Source: Branchipolynoe longqiensis
Taxonomy: Eukaryota; Annelida; Polychaeta; Phyllodocida; Polynoidae
Direction: 5' to 3'
NCBI GenBank assembly: GCA_030323885.1
Contig: CM059189.1
Coordinates: forward strand, 43,677,428-43,741,427
Length of the DNA: 64,000 bases
The position numbers were made by a program, and so were the translations under genes. The notes beneath the pieces were generated by a model. That model had not been told where the DNA came from. It saw nothing but the letters and a program-made list of their open reading frames with translations, and did no database searches. Positions 52,500 to 63,775 of this stretch are shown here, in pieces (the first letter of the stretch is position 1; every line of letters begins with the position of its first letter).

Positions 52500-54511
52500 C
52501 CAAATTGTTCTAAATGTTTCCTTAGAAAAGGAATGCCAAACTGGTGTTGTCAACATGTCTCCATGGACTGTTAGTGGTCCTTGATGTTGAAGGTTGTTCC
52601 TTTCCCTTGGGAAGCTTATCAAGTCTTTTGCCCCTTATGTTGTTGCCGCTAGCCATGATTGTGTTTCCCATGCTGGTACTATCAGTACTGCGTGAGTGTG
52701 ATCCATCTTGATCTTCCTGGCCACTCTGCTGATAATGCTGAATGGGGGGAATATGTAATAGGATTTATTATTCCAAATTAGTGAAAATGCATCTACTCTC
52801 CAAGCTTCTGGCACTGGATGCCAAGACACATATTTTGCTAACTTTTTGTTGTTGCGTGATGCAAAGTGATCAATGCCTGATTGCCCCATTTGTGACAAAT
52901 ACTGTTGAAAATGTTGTGGTTCAATGACCATTCTAAATGGTCATGGAAGTGTTGGCTTTTCCTCTCAGCCAAAGTGTTTTGGATGCCTGGAATATGTGCT
53001 ACTGTTAGCCATATTTCATGTTTCTCTGCCCAATCCCAAATGAGCTTAGCCAGATTGTTACATGGTTTGGAGCGAGTCCCTCCTATATTACGAATGTAAG
53101 CCATAGCTGTTGTGTTATTTCTTACATGATTATTTAGGAATGTGAATCAGACTGCGGAGTCCTAGGTAAATGGCTCTAAGCTCTAATACATTAATGTGGT
53201 CAGAGATTTCATCTTCCATCCAACGGCCACATCTTGTGTGTTGGTCTCTATGGGCCCCCCCCCAGCCTTCTAAGGAAGCGGCTGTTGTGACCGTAGCTTT
53301 AGGCTCTCCCGTCCTAATTGGGTTGGGTGAGTTGTTTATGTGTGAAAGCCCCCAAATTATATCGTTTTGGCCTTCTGGCGAAATTGTCATAGGCCGTTCA
53401 AAATTTTCATTTGTGCGAGCCAGAGCCAAGTTTGTATATAACTCTAAGGATTTGATATGGGCCTGGCCATATAAGATAGCTGGTGCGTAGGTTACCATTA
53501 TTCCTATCAAGACTACAACTTGTCGTATTTTTGGTTTGTTCAATTGTAGTAATTGGTTTGCTGTTGTTGTGAATATATCAACTTTTTGTTCTGTTAATGA
53601 AAGTCATTTTTATGGTGTCAATAAAGAACCACGGAAATTTTAGTTTGTTTGTTGGCGTTAGTACTGATTTAGTTTCATGTATATAGAAACCTAAATTTGT
53701 AAACGTTTTACATAATTTATCTACTGCTGTTTGGCAAAGTTGTGTTTGGGTGACAATAAATGAATCGCCAATGTATGGAAACATGATATGTCCTTTCCTA
53801 GCCATAAGGGAAAAAATTGGTTTGAGTAACCCTGTGAAAATGCATGGACAGCAGGCCAGTCCATTCTGCATACAAGTGAACTCATAAAGTTTGCCATTCC
53901 AACAGAATCTTAAATACTTTCGTTCATGTTTATAAATGGATACGATGTAGTAAGCATCCTTAAGGTCAATGCTGGCTAGCCAAGTCTCTCACTGTTTCTA
54001 ACGAAAACATTTTTAAATGTTTGTACTGTACGAATTTGTTAAATAAAGTTAGGTCTAAAATTAGTCTAAAATCTCCATTTGGTTTCGGTCTTAAGAAAAT
54101 ATTCAAAATGAATTCCCAAGCAATATGTAGTGCTGGTTCTATAATGCCCTTTTCGCAAAACTTAAGGGCTGGACCGTAAAAACGTTCTGAACCGTCAAAC
54201 CGATATGGAAATGGTATCGTATTTTGAATAGGTTCTATTAACGGGATCCTTACCCCTTCTGCTAGGCTAAGGATGGTTAAGTTATCTGTAACTTTATTCC
54301 ATTCCGAAAGACAGTTATTGAGGTTACCCGCTTGAAAGGTATTGCTTACTGCAATTGTTTGAGTCGCCACTTCTATTTGTCCCCTGGACGGGGGAATGGC
54401 TTCTGAGTGTTGAACTCCCTCTTGAAGGGCCTGTTCCCATTGTTTCAGCCGAACAAGTGCCTCTGGCCCCTTCCTCTGGCATGGAAGCTGAAGTTGGTTT
54501 TGACCAGGCAT
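52500..54511 (-). pseudogene. DIRS-type reverse transcriptase/RNase H, copy 2
   Basis: From the 5' side: GGQIEV-like linker, then RT with WNKVTDN, EGVRIPL, FCEKGIIEPALHIAWEFILN, IFLRPKPNGDFRLILDLT and YKHLKMFSLETV (53966-54511). The catalytic box is PYIGDSFI at 53761-53778, Gly replacing the first Asp of YIDD in copy 1. Then RNase H with CGRWMEDEI, NVLELRAIYLGL, YIRNIGGTRSKPCNNL and the C-terminal AHIPGIQNTLAERKSQHF. The DIRS extension WHPVPEAWRVDAFSLIW and AVLIVPAWETQSWLA ends the homology. Frames are broken in at least four places. The recombinase is missing: the right ITR follows within about 200 bp. Confidence 0.88.
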
Positions 54512-55290
54512 CCCCCTTGGCCGGTTCTTCGGTTGCGAAAATCCTGTCTCAGCTTCTTGAAGCGGTTGGAGATGCCGTCAGCTGATTTCTTTTTGTCAGT
54601 TTCCATGTGTTTTCCACACATGGAGCTGGTCTCCACTTGTTTGAACAACTATTGCAGCTGTCCGCCAAACATCTTGGTCTTGTCCAGTGGCTTGCCCTTA
54701 ATGGGCTTTGGTGCCAGGAATAGTGTGTATTCCTTCCCATCATTGTCCGTAATCTTTTTGGACCACGCCACCTCTTTTCCAGTGTCTGTGCAGACTGCTT
54801 TAAAGACGTTCTCAAACCGTCTGTAGGAGAGGAAGTTGCTGGTTGCTGTCACTAACGCAATCCCTCCGTTCATATCGTCACAGCGTGATGAGAACTTGTT
54901 CTCTGCCATCATCCTGTTGGCGATGGGCGCAATGGCTGTAGGAGGCTAGAGTACCCCTTTGTGTACCATGTGGAGAGCTGTCTCAAACTTGTTCCTCTCT
55001 TCGCTGAGTTTCACCTCAGGATCTGTCTCTTTGATGCCGGATTCCAGGATCCCTTTAATCCATGTAAATTTCTTCGCCATCTTGATTATGACCACTGCTG
55101 GTTTGAAGGTGTTAAAGTGCCCTTGAATGGTCTTCCTCATGAGCATTGTAATGTGGATTTTCTTGCGTCTCTGCACCGTACACTTTTTTGTTTTTTTCCC
55201 GCACTATTTAGCGTATTTGCCCGAGTTCTTGGTGTCAGAGTCTGAACTCGTCGTCGATGAGTCTGACGACGAGTCCAAGGAGTCACATCC
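54445..55290 (-). pseudogene. DIRS gag-like ORF1, interrupted by stops
   Basis: One minus-strand frame runs from a Ser/Asp-rich stretch (SSSDSSTTSSDSD, about 55225-55262) through a basic patch (QRRKKIHITMLMRK), KFTWIKGILESGIKETDPEV, then AENKFSSRCDDMNGGIALVT, FLAPKPIKGKPLDKTKMFGG and GISNRFKKLRQDFRNRRTG. In-frame stops fall near 55209, 54946 and at 54649-54651 (TAG). Its position before RT and its basic character suggest Gag; no zinc knuckle seen. Confidence 0.65.
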
Positions 55291-55299
55291 CCCCCTCAA

Positions 55300-55639
55300 T
55301 GTATTTCTGAGACATGAAATGTTTCAAAATCCCCATAAAACATACCAGGTTTACTCGTTCATCATACAGTAATACAATAAAATATACAAGCACTTAACTT
55401 AAGCGAGTAGGCGTAAGTAAGTAAGTAACTTAAACCACAGGTTTAGCGAGTGTCCGAGCGCACTATGGCACTGAAGTCCTTTGAACTGTCCGGCTGCTTA
55501 GCCTCCACAAAACACATTGTCCATAATGACACAATAAAAATATATATTCAGTTGTATTTTCTTTCCATTGACAAAACAATTAGCATCACTAATAACTAGT
55601 CCATAGCAATATTATGATGGAATTATATATCAATATCAG
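55300..55639. other. No feature recognised
   Basis: Boundary zone of DIRS copy 2; its left ITR was not found. Confidence 0.4.
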
Positions 55640-56260
55640 TGGCCTGGCATCCGATGCTTGCATCTCGGTGCTCCGTGTTCACTGCTCGCTGCCTCACCTG
55701 TTGCTTAGCTGGCCTAATGTTCTGCACGTCTTCATCCTGGACGTTTTCATTACAGCCGTTCGTCTCTGTCGACGATCTGTGCATCTGTGCTTCTTGGCAC
55801 CTGTGCAGTCGTGTCCGTGCCTCTAGGCATCCGTGCATTTGTGGGCCATCACTTAGGGCCCTGTCCTCCAATCTGTCCATTCAGATATGGCGTTCTGTTT
55901 GCTTGTCTGTGAGTGGTCCGATCCTGTCTCGGTCAGTGAGCGTGATGGACATATTGGCGAAAACTTGTTGCGCTTCTTCGCCAGCGGCATGAAGAAAGAT
56001 GCAGCATTTCACTCGTTCTGTCTTCAATATGACACCTGCAGCAGTGGCGTATATGTCATATGCTCTGATCCATGTTTTTCAGTTTGATCTTGCGTTGTTG
56101 CTGAGGACAAGCTGACCAGGCGGCCACAAACCCGGCAGTGTATTCGCGGGCGGCATTATTCCTGACACCATGTGAAAGTACAACGTCTGAACACTTTGAC
56201 TTCTGGATACTGAATGCTTTATTCCCCTTCAGGGGTCTAGACCTCTGGCACACTTAGTCA
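55640..56260 (-). pseudogene. LTR retrotransposon relic (Gypsy-like): LTR end, primer site, gag start
   Basis: On the minus strand: an LTR fragment with GGGGAATAAAGCATTCAG, ending TTTCACA, then TGGTGTCAGGA at about 56155-56165, complementary to the 3' end of a tRNA-Leu (primer-binding site). A leader follows, then a gag frame WIRAYDIYATAAGVILKTER and CCIFLHAAGEEAQQVF (about 55950-56070), the Gag hallmark of many invertebrate Gypsy elements. It stops soon after (TGA near 55890). Pol is absent. Confidence 0.72.
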
Positions 56261-56264
56261 TGTG

Positions 56265-57021
56265 ATGTCAGCTCATTTGAAAATATTACAGACGTGTCTA
56301 GACTTCTGGTCGTCTCTTACGCATATATCACAGATACAGTTCTGCTGATTCTAGTGATACCAAACTTATCTCTGTGTCTTAATTAGAAGCTGAGATATGG
56401 CAATTTGAAATTTCCATGAAACTGTTACTTTTATTCTTAGCCATGGTAGTAACTATGTACTGTTAATTTTACAACAGGGCCAATTTGATATTTTAGCTGT
56501 TTTAGAATTTGTATATCTTTGTTATGTTTTTGTTTTTCTTCCTGAACAAAATTAATGCAATCTATATCTGAAACTTGATTATGTGCTTAGTTTTGGGTTT
56601 TCAAGTATGTGCACATGTTCTATGGTTTTGTGAATTTGCTAATTTGGCCAATTTCATTTTCCCCTCAAAATTATATTTTAAAATGCTCATAAGATTTGAA
56701 CCGATTATCACATCAAGATAAATTGTATACCACTGAATTCAGTGTATGAAGTTCTATCTGATTATCACAAAATTGAAATGCAAATATACATTTCAAAAAT
56801 CTGTTTAGAGTACCTACTAGAATAGATCAAAGTTGTCTAAAAGATTCACCCCGTAAACATGCTTAAACCTTAGCTTAGGCTTAGTTACTTAGTTAGTAAC
56901 CTCTCCAGATGTTGAGTGTTGGAGTGACATGTATACAGCACATCATCCACATGTTATAACTTATGACAAGGACAGACAAAAGAATACTCATGCACGCAGA
57001 TTGCAGTTAGATACGCTTTTT
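56265..57021. other. Unassigned; relative of the 5240-6289 element at 56380-56820
   Basis: The right part ends TTTAGAGTACCTACTAG, like the right end of 5240-6289, with similar A+T-rich upstream words. No left end recognised. Confidence 0.4.
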
Positions 57022-57024
57022 TTA

Positions 57025-57619
57025 AGCTGTGTTCACACGGGCAAAATGTGAGGCGAATCAGGCAAATCGAATCAGGTGAGGCGAATTAGGCGCCCGTTCA
57101 CACGGGCACTGCGTGAGGCGGAAGTGGATATCTGCGCATGAGCAAGTCCAGACTAACCAGCGCCAGTTTGGGTTCGTCGACGTCGGCCGAGAGAGTGTGG
57201 GTTCGACCTAGATATGTATTTAATGAATCTTATTGGTTTGGAACGATCAAAACTTCTGCTGGGCAGTGAAACCCTAAAAATAAATGATGAAAAAAATATC
57301 TGTGCATAGATAGCGGTTTCATTAATTAAATTATATAATATGCGCTTTTGATCGACCGGAAAGTCAACAACCTGAGGTGTCGACTGCGCATGCGTGTGAG
57401 GTGCTTAATCCGCCTCAGTGCGTCCACACGGGCAAAATAAATCGAATCAGAGAAATCGCCTCACGTAAACTACCTCGCTTAGGTGGTTTACAGGATGCGC
57501 ATCACTTGAGTCGAATCAGCCCTAATCCGCCTCAGAGGTCCGTTCACACGGCAAATGTGAGGCGAACTAGGCAAGTCGCTTTCTACGAATCGATTTACAT
57601 TGCCCGTGTGAACACGGCT
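57025..57619. mobile_element. G-MITE copy 2, 595 bp
   Basis: AGCTGTGTTCACACGGGC to GCCCGTGTGAACACGGCT with TTA on both sides (57022-57024; 57620-57622). The internal segment ATAAATGATGAAAAAAATAT is shared with copy 3. Confidence 0.92.
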
Positions 57620-57635
57620 TTAGTCTCAGTCTATA

Positions 57636-58209
57636 AGCTGTATTCACACGGGCAAAATGTAAAGCGATCTAGGCAAGGCGCATCATATGAAGCGATTTAG
57701 ATGCGCGTTCACACGGGCAGTACTTGGGCCGGAAGTCGATATCTGCGCATGAGCAAGTCCAGTGTGACCAGCGCCACCACGAGAGAGTGGATTCGACCTA
57801 GATATGTATTTAATTAATTGTATTGGTTTGGAACGGTCAAAACTTCTGCTGGGCAGTGAAACCCTAAAAATAAATGATGAAAAAAATATCTGTGCATAGA
57901 TAGCGGTTTCATTAATTAAATTATATAATATGCGCTTTAGATCGACCAGAAAGTCAACAAACCAAGGTCTCGACTGCGCATGCGTGTGACGTCCTAAATC
58001 GCTTCATATGCGTTCACACAGGCAAGATAAAACGTTTCAACATAGATCGCTTCCTGTATACCACCTAGCGAAGCGTTTTACATTAAACGATTTATATGAA
58101 TCGATTCAGCCCTAAAACGCCTCAGGCGTGCGTTCACACAGCAAATCTGAGTCGAACTAGGCAAGTGGTTTTGCGTGAGGCGTTTTAACTTGCCCGTGTG
58201 AATACAGCT
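57636..58209. mobile_element. G-MITE copy 3, 574 bp
   Basis: AGCTGTATTCACACGGGC to GCCCGTGTGAATACAGCT with TATA next to both ends. Lies 16 bp from copy 2 in the same orientation. Confidence 0.9.
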
Positions 58210-59174
58210 TATATCTATGGAAATAGCAAATACACCTGAAACATGTCCTGACTCATGGTTCACTAATTATAGAGATTATGTGCCGTTTACTGTAAATAGG
58301 TAGGGCCTACATTCAGCCTACAATACAGTACATAACTGTAAATATAATAACATCAAAGTAATGACACTATGAAGTACACAAATGTGTGAATCCTTATATT
58401 ATCGCTGATCTAGTTTCGGAAACTTGCAGGTCTACTGTCTAGCCTAGGGCTGTAGGCGAAGCTGGATCCTGGATTATCTAACACTAACTTTGAACAGGAG
58501 GAATCCAGCATTACATGTGCACGTACCTTACTAATACTAGTCCATTGTATTCGTGTAGCATCGGTATATATTACTCTCAAACCACGTCCATGTATCTAAT
58601 TCAATGGTCATCCAGATTGTTGCAACCTGGTTTTTTTTTAAACAACCAGTACACCTCGATCTATATTTACACCGGCCCGTATGATTTGTATACATTTGCC
58701 GCCAGCAGATGGTGAGTTGGTTTGTTATGAACATCCGGGTACTATGATAATGGCCGCGCCCTTGTCGGCGAACTTTGACAGCAGTCGTTGTCTTTGTTAG
58801 CTGTACTTGATTTGCGCTAGCACATTGGTAAGTGTTATATCCATCAAAGGCGCATATACTAATATACTTATTCATTTTGTATCCTATTAGGATGTTTTTA
58901 TTTATTCCATTTACCATGATATTCATGTTAATTATTAAATAGGTATATTATCGCCCCGTTTCGCACCACAACTGCCACTGGACGTCACTGTCGTCAGGAC
59001 GAAGACTATGTATATAGTATGTTAGACTACATACTAACAGTTAGTATGTAGACGGGTCACGGGGGCAACAGAATAGAAACATACGTACAGTACACATAGT
59101 ACTCCTGCATCAGCTCAACATCATAGTGATATATATATATATATGTGTGTGTGTGTATGTATCATTGTATGTAC
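58210..59174. other. Unassigned, with promoter- and insulator-like words
   Basis: CCGCCAGCAGATGGTGAG (58690-58707) is close to a CTCF core. GATAATGGCCGCGCCC (58746-58761) resembles a YY1-type start motif, and CATTGGTAAGTG at 58823-58834 contains a good donor. CTACATACTAAC/GTTAGTATGTAG at 59027-59051 is a 12-bp palindrome. No protein frame follows. Confidence 0.35.
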
Positions 59175-59745
59175 TAATATGAATAAGCAATGCTTAGGGC
59201 CGACCCCCTGATATAACTACAGTAAAGTATTTTATGATTGCGCATGTATTTTTTTACTCCACTCGCGGTGTTCTATTTGAAATTCTAGCAGCTCGGATGA
59301 CCCGAGTCGCGGTCATGATAATCGAATACAGCCGTCATTTCCGTGGAATAAAGTATTAATATTGCATTTGTGCACCCATGTTTAAGCCAAATTGTTATTT
59401 ATTTCTTTTAATTTTGAATAAAATCGAAGCTTTGCACTGCGCGTATTGGCGTATCGGCAAATTATATGGCAGCGGGCATTTGTTTTGATATATTATTAAC
59501 CAATAGCTGTTGTCCACCCTGCTTGCTGCGGACCGAAATTTGACGAGCGATTTCCGTTTGCTCGATTTCTCGAGAAACTCGGTACGAGTTTACAAATGGC
59601 AGCGCCCATACAGTGCTATTTCCGTTTCCGTTTGCTGGATTTTGGCGAAGTCATGTTCAGTAAGAGTATTGTTTATGTGTATATATCTACATGCGTTAGT
59701 TTTAAGCCTCCCCGTGGGTGGGTCGGTATTAATGGCATTGTATGT
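59175..59745 (+). repeat. Duplicated block, copy 1
   Basis: ATATGAATAAGCAATGCTTA, ATGACCCGAGTC and TTATTTATTTCTTTTAATTTT match 62142-62545. CTGTTGTCCACCCTGCTTGC and the TTTCCGTTT words match 62800-62960; GTATTGTTTATGTGTATATA matches 63890. Confidence 0.8.
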
Positions 59746-60281
59746 ATTCTCGATGTCGGACATCCGGGCACTTTTGGGGTTCACGGCACGCGAAGGGTAA
59801 AACAAATGCCACTCTCATAGAAACAACATTAAAACTACCCTATCTACGACAGTGATTTGTGCTTTTTGGTGCTTTGAAAACAAATTTCTCTTGGTTCTAT
59901 TAAATAGTTCAGATCTTTCTCTATAATTTCACATTCAGCTTTTTTTTTATCAGCAAATTGGAAGTTCTTGAATTTATTTGGCGAAAATAGTTTTTGAGGC
60001 CATGATCTGGTAAGGCTAACACTGGCACTGACACTCAGAATATCCCAACTTTCACTATTATCTCTGAGAAAATTGCTCTTAGGTTAAATTAAATACCTCA
60101 CATCTTCATCTTCAATCGCGCATTAAGATATTTTTAATCGATCCGATGAAAGTTTTAAAATTTATTTGGCAAAAATAAATGCTCTGCATAGACATAGCAT
60201 TGCTGCGGCACAGATCGCTGCGATGTTTTACCCTTCGCGGGCTAGTTTCCGGGGTTGTGACGTCACGCCGACATCGAGAAT
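59746..60281. mobile_element. TIR element, about 536 bp
   Basis: ATTCTCGATGTCGG at the left is inverted as CCGACATCGAGAAT at the right. GCGAAGGGTAAAACA (59789-59803) is mirrored by TGTTTTACCCTTCGCG (60224-60239). The A+T-rich core has no frame. Confidence 0.7.
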
Positions 60282-60392
60282 CCCCCCACAGCCTCAGATA
60301 TAATGTCTAAAAGATTGATTTAATTGTCTAGACTACAATAATAATTACAAAGTCAGGCATTTCAACCATTTGATTTGTCATTTTGTGTACTA

Positions 60393-62135
60393 GAGTATAA
60401 CCCCGTTAAACCAAACGATCGGTTAATCCAAACTTTTTTCCGCGGCCCGGCAAAATACTACCATTTATCATATAAAAAAGTTGGTTAAACCAAAGTTGGT
60501 TAATCCAAATGATCGGTTAATTCAAACAAAATTGTCGGTCCCAGGCCACTTCCGGTACGGTTAAACCAAACTTTTGTGTGTCATCTGGTCATCTGAGACC
60601 CCACCACCTCTTACACCATGCTTGTTTGGGTAAATGTTAGCAATAGTGTGTGTGGGGAGGGAAGCGAGAGGGAGGGGGGGGGTGGCTAGCTGGACAAGGG
60701 AAGTGAGTGTGTGGGGGAAGTAGTGTGTGTGTGGGGGGGGGGGGGTGCGGGAGGGAGGGGGGGAGTAGGGTGGTGAAAGTGAGTGTGTGTGTGGGCGGTA
60801 GCAAAGACCCTATAACACTAAGATGGCTCACTCCCTATCTCTCCCATGGTAATGTAAATTTTGCAGTGCCATCTTGTGGTGGGTTTGATCAGCCCAGCTG
60901 CTGGCTGGTGTTTCACATGTAAACACATAAGGCGAGTGGGTGAGTTTAAAATAAAAAAAGAAATATTGCCTGTCATTTGGATGCCAATGTTGCACCTACT
61001 GCCTGGTCCCCACCTCCCTCTTCCCCACCCCCCTCATTCCTCGCCCTCCCTCGCTCTCTCCCCATCCCTCCCCCCTCCCACCCTATGCTCCCTCCGACCC
61101 TCCCTCCTCTTGGCCTCACCGCCCTTCCCCCTCCCTCCCCCACCCTCATCTTCCCTCACTCCCCTTCCATCCCCTCCCCTCCCCCTCCGTCCCACCCTCC
61201 CCCGGCCTCATTGCCCTTCCCCTCCCCTTCCCCTTCCCATTCCCACCCTTCCCTCTTCCATTCTCTCTCCTCATCCACCTTACCCAGGGCTCTCACACCA
61301 CACCTCCCCCTTCCTCCCTTCCTCTCCGCCTCCCCCTCCCCCTCTCCCTCCTCCACATTTCCTCTCCCCCCTCCCTCTCCCTCCTCACCCACCTCCTAGG
61401 CAATCTCCCCCTCCCTCTCCCCCTCCCCATCCTCCCCCACCTCATTCAACGCTCTCACACCACACCTCCCTCCCCCTCCCTCTTCCCCCTCCCTCTACGC
61501 CTCCTCCTCTCCCCTTCCCCTCTCCCCTTCTTCCCCCACACTCCCTGTTCCTCCCCTTCCTCCCTCTCCACATCCTCCTCCCGCTCCCCCTCCCCCACAC
61601 TCCCTCTTCCTCCCCTGCACTTCCTCTCCCCCTCCCCTCCTCACCCACCTCAGTTGCCGCTCTCACACCACACCTCACAACCCCCTCCCTGATGTAAGCT
61701 GGGAAGGGAGGTCCCCACCGGTTGCATGTTACTACTCCTATAGAACTCCCACCACCACTGCTACCCCCACCCTGCTCCTCCATCTATCCACCCCACCCAC
61801 CCCCGCCACCATACACACATTCCCCCAGCATCCTTCTTCCAACATATTGACACATGCACACACACACACGCTCAAGCACACACACCATTCGCACAACCCA
61901 TTATAACACTATCAAAATGATCAAACCCACCACCTGGTGCGCTGGCTGTTGTTCTCTTGATTACACAATACAGGCTGAGTGAGCCGTCTTAGTGTTATAT
62001 GGTCTTTGGCAGTAGTGTCTGTGTGTGTGGGGGGGGGGGGGCAAAGTCGAAGCCAAAGCTTGGTTAAACCAATGATCGGTTAATCCAAACAAATTTCTAG
62101 GGTACCCTTAAGTTTGGTTTAACGGGGTTATACTG
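60393..62135. mobile_element. TA-flanked TIR element split by K7 element C
   Basis: GAGTATAACCCCGTTAAACC to GGTTTAACGGGGTTATACTG between TA dinucleotides. Internal direct and inverted copies of GATCGGTTAATCCAAAC lie on both sides of the insertion. Tc1/mariner-type MITE likely. Confidence 0.85.
60802..62008. mobile_element. K7 element C, 1,207 bp
   Basis: CAAAGACCCTATAACACTAA to TTAGTGTTATATGGTCTTTG with flanks GCGGTAG (60795-60801) and GCAGTAG (62009-62015), 6 of 7 matching. Same orientation as B. The core has expanded to about 700 bp of CCTCCC/CCCCTC repeats (61010-61680). A 278-codon Pro/Ser frame there is an artefact. Confidence 0.88.
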
Positions 62136-62141
62136 TATTGT

Positions 62142-62545
62142 CTAATATGAATAAGCAATGCTCAGGACCGACCCCCCTTGGGGGCTGTATTCGATTAAAA
62201 AACTCGGGTCACCCGAGCCATCTCTTGGCATGCGCAGAACCTGCAACCTCGGGTTACATAAACGAATACGCTTGGGGTGGAAAAAATGGTGTCCTAACCC
62301 AAAACCTTTTTTTAATAACCGAGATAACTACAGCGAAATATCATTTAAATTATTTTATGATTGCACATGTATTTTTCGACTCCACTCGCAGTGTTCGATT
62401 TGAAATTCTAGCAACTCGGATGACCCGAGTCACTGGTTCGTGATAATCGAATATGGTCGTTTCCGCGGAATAGATATTATATTGAATTTGTGCATCCATG
62501 TTTATGCCATATTGTTCTTTATTTCGATTAATTTTGAATAAACTC
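62142..62545 (+). repeat. Duplicated block, copy 2, carrying a MITE
   Basis: Matches 59175-59430. Within it, 62183-62458 has inverted ends GGCTGTATTCGATTA and TAATCGAATATGGTC with ACTCGGGTCACCCGAG / CTCGGATGACCCGAGT inside. Copy 1 holds only the right end of this element. Confidence 0.75.
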
Positions 62546-62619
62546 TTGGAGAATGATTTATTTATTATTATGCGATTCAACATGAGTATATTATTAACCA
62601 ATTGCCGACCCCCGAATAC

Positions 62620-62790
62620 CGTAAATAGGGTCTTGACGCTGCTCCATCACAGAGTAGTGAAGGCCGAGTCAAGGAACAACTACACTGGTCCCTCTACAGA
62701 TCTTCCAATATATGGTCTGATGACATCAGGACCAGTGTACCTGTTCCTCCGTGCTACTCTGTGGCGAGGCTGTCAAGATATTAAGCCCAT
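62620..62790. repeat. Foldback, about 60-bp arms
   Basis: CTTGACGCTGCTCCATCACAG..GGAACAACTACACTGGTCC is mirrored by GGACCAGTGTACCTGTTCC..CTGTGGCGAGGCTGTCAAG, with a loop near 62695-62725. Confidence 0.65.
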
Positions 62791-62799
62791 AGGCTATTA

Positions 62800-63160
62800 T
62801 TAACCAATTGCTGTCGTCCACCCTACTTGCTGCGTAGCGAAGTTTGATGAGCTATTTCCGTTTCTGTTTGCTGCATTTTGGTGTGATTCAACATGAGTAT
62901 ACAAATGGCGGCCCCCATACGGCTGTTTCCGTTTCCGGTTGCTGCATTTTGGTGATTCAATGGCCGCGGGCATTTGTTTTGCTCTCAACACGGTTTTCAG
63001 CGCATGCACAGTGGGAATTACAAACCAGTCTATTCAGTGGTTTCAGCCAATCAGAGCAGTTCTTTTCAATTACAAATGGATTGTGGTGAATGGGGGACAT
63101 CCGGGGTAGTTCATTTGTTGACACTAGATGGCGCATCGGTACCAGTGGTCCTAAACTGCC
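62800..63160 (+). repeat. Duplicated block, related to 59500-59640
   Basis: CCAATTGCTGTCGTCCACCC and ATTTCCGTTTCTGTTTGC with ACAAATGGCGGCCCCCATAC, the latter also seen as ACAAATGGCAGCGCCCATAC in copy 1. GACACTAGATGGCGCATC at 63120-63137 matches a CTCF core closely. Confidence 0.65.
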
Positions 63161-63163
63161 ATT

Positions 63164-63775
63164 GACAATGCACTGAGTTCGCCGGTACGCGTAGTGCAAT
63201 ACGTATATTTTATTCAAAATTAATAGAAATACAGAACCCTAACCTTAGAAATTTAATATAATCTATTCGTTGTATGTTTTCTATATGTATACCAAGCGGT
63301 TTGTCTCTAGGTCTTGTGGTTTTAGAGATATTTGACTTCTTCTGTATGAAGATTGCTCACGGCCATTGACAATGCACTGAGTTCGGCGGTACGCCCAGTG
63401 CAAAACGTTTATTTTATTCAAAATTAATAGAAATACAGAACCCTAACCTTAGAAATTTAATATAATGTATTCGTTGTATGTTTTCTATATGTATACCAAG
63501 CGGTTTGTCTCTAGGTCTTGTGGTTTTAGAGATATTTGACTTCTTCTGTATGAAGATTGCTCACGGCCATTGACAATGCACTGAGTTCGGCGGTACGCCC
63601 AGTGCAAAACGTTTATTTTATTCAAAATTAATAGAAATACAGAACCCTAACCTTAGAAATTTAATATAATGTATTCGTTGTATGTTTTCTATATGTATAC
63701 CAAGTGGTTTGTGTCTAGGTCATGTGGTTTTAGAGATATTTGACTTCTTCTGTATGAAGATTGCTCATAGCCATT
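63164..63775. repeat. 204-bp tandem repeat, three copies
   Basis: GACAATGCACTGAGTTCG starts at 63164, 63368 and 63572. Units are nearly identical; the first differs at ACGCGTAGTGCAATACGT. The third decays after TTGCTCATAGCCATT. Confidence 0.95.

Noticed and set aside
55639..55992. 117-codon plus-strand frame rich in Cys/Ser
   Set aside because: Antisense to the Gypsy-like gag relic, which is read on the minus strand.
60861..61697. 278-codon Pro/Ser-rich frame
   Set aside because: CCTCCC repeat core of K7 element C.
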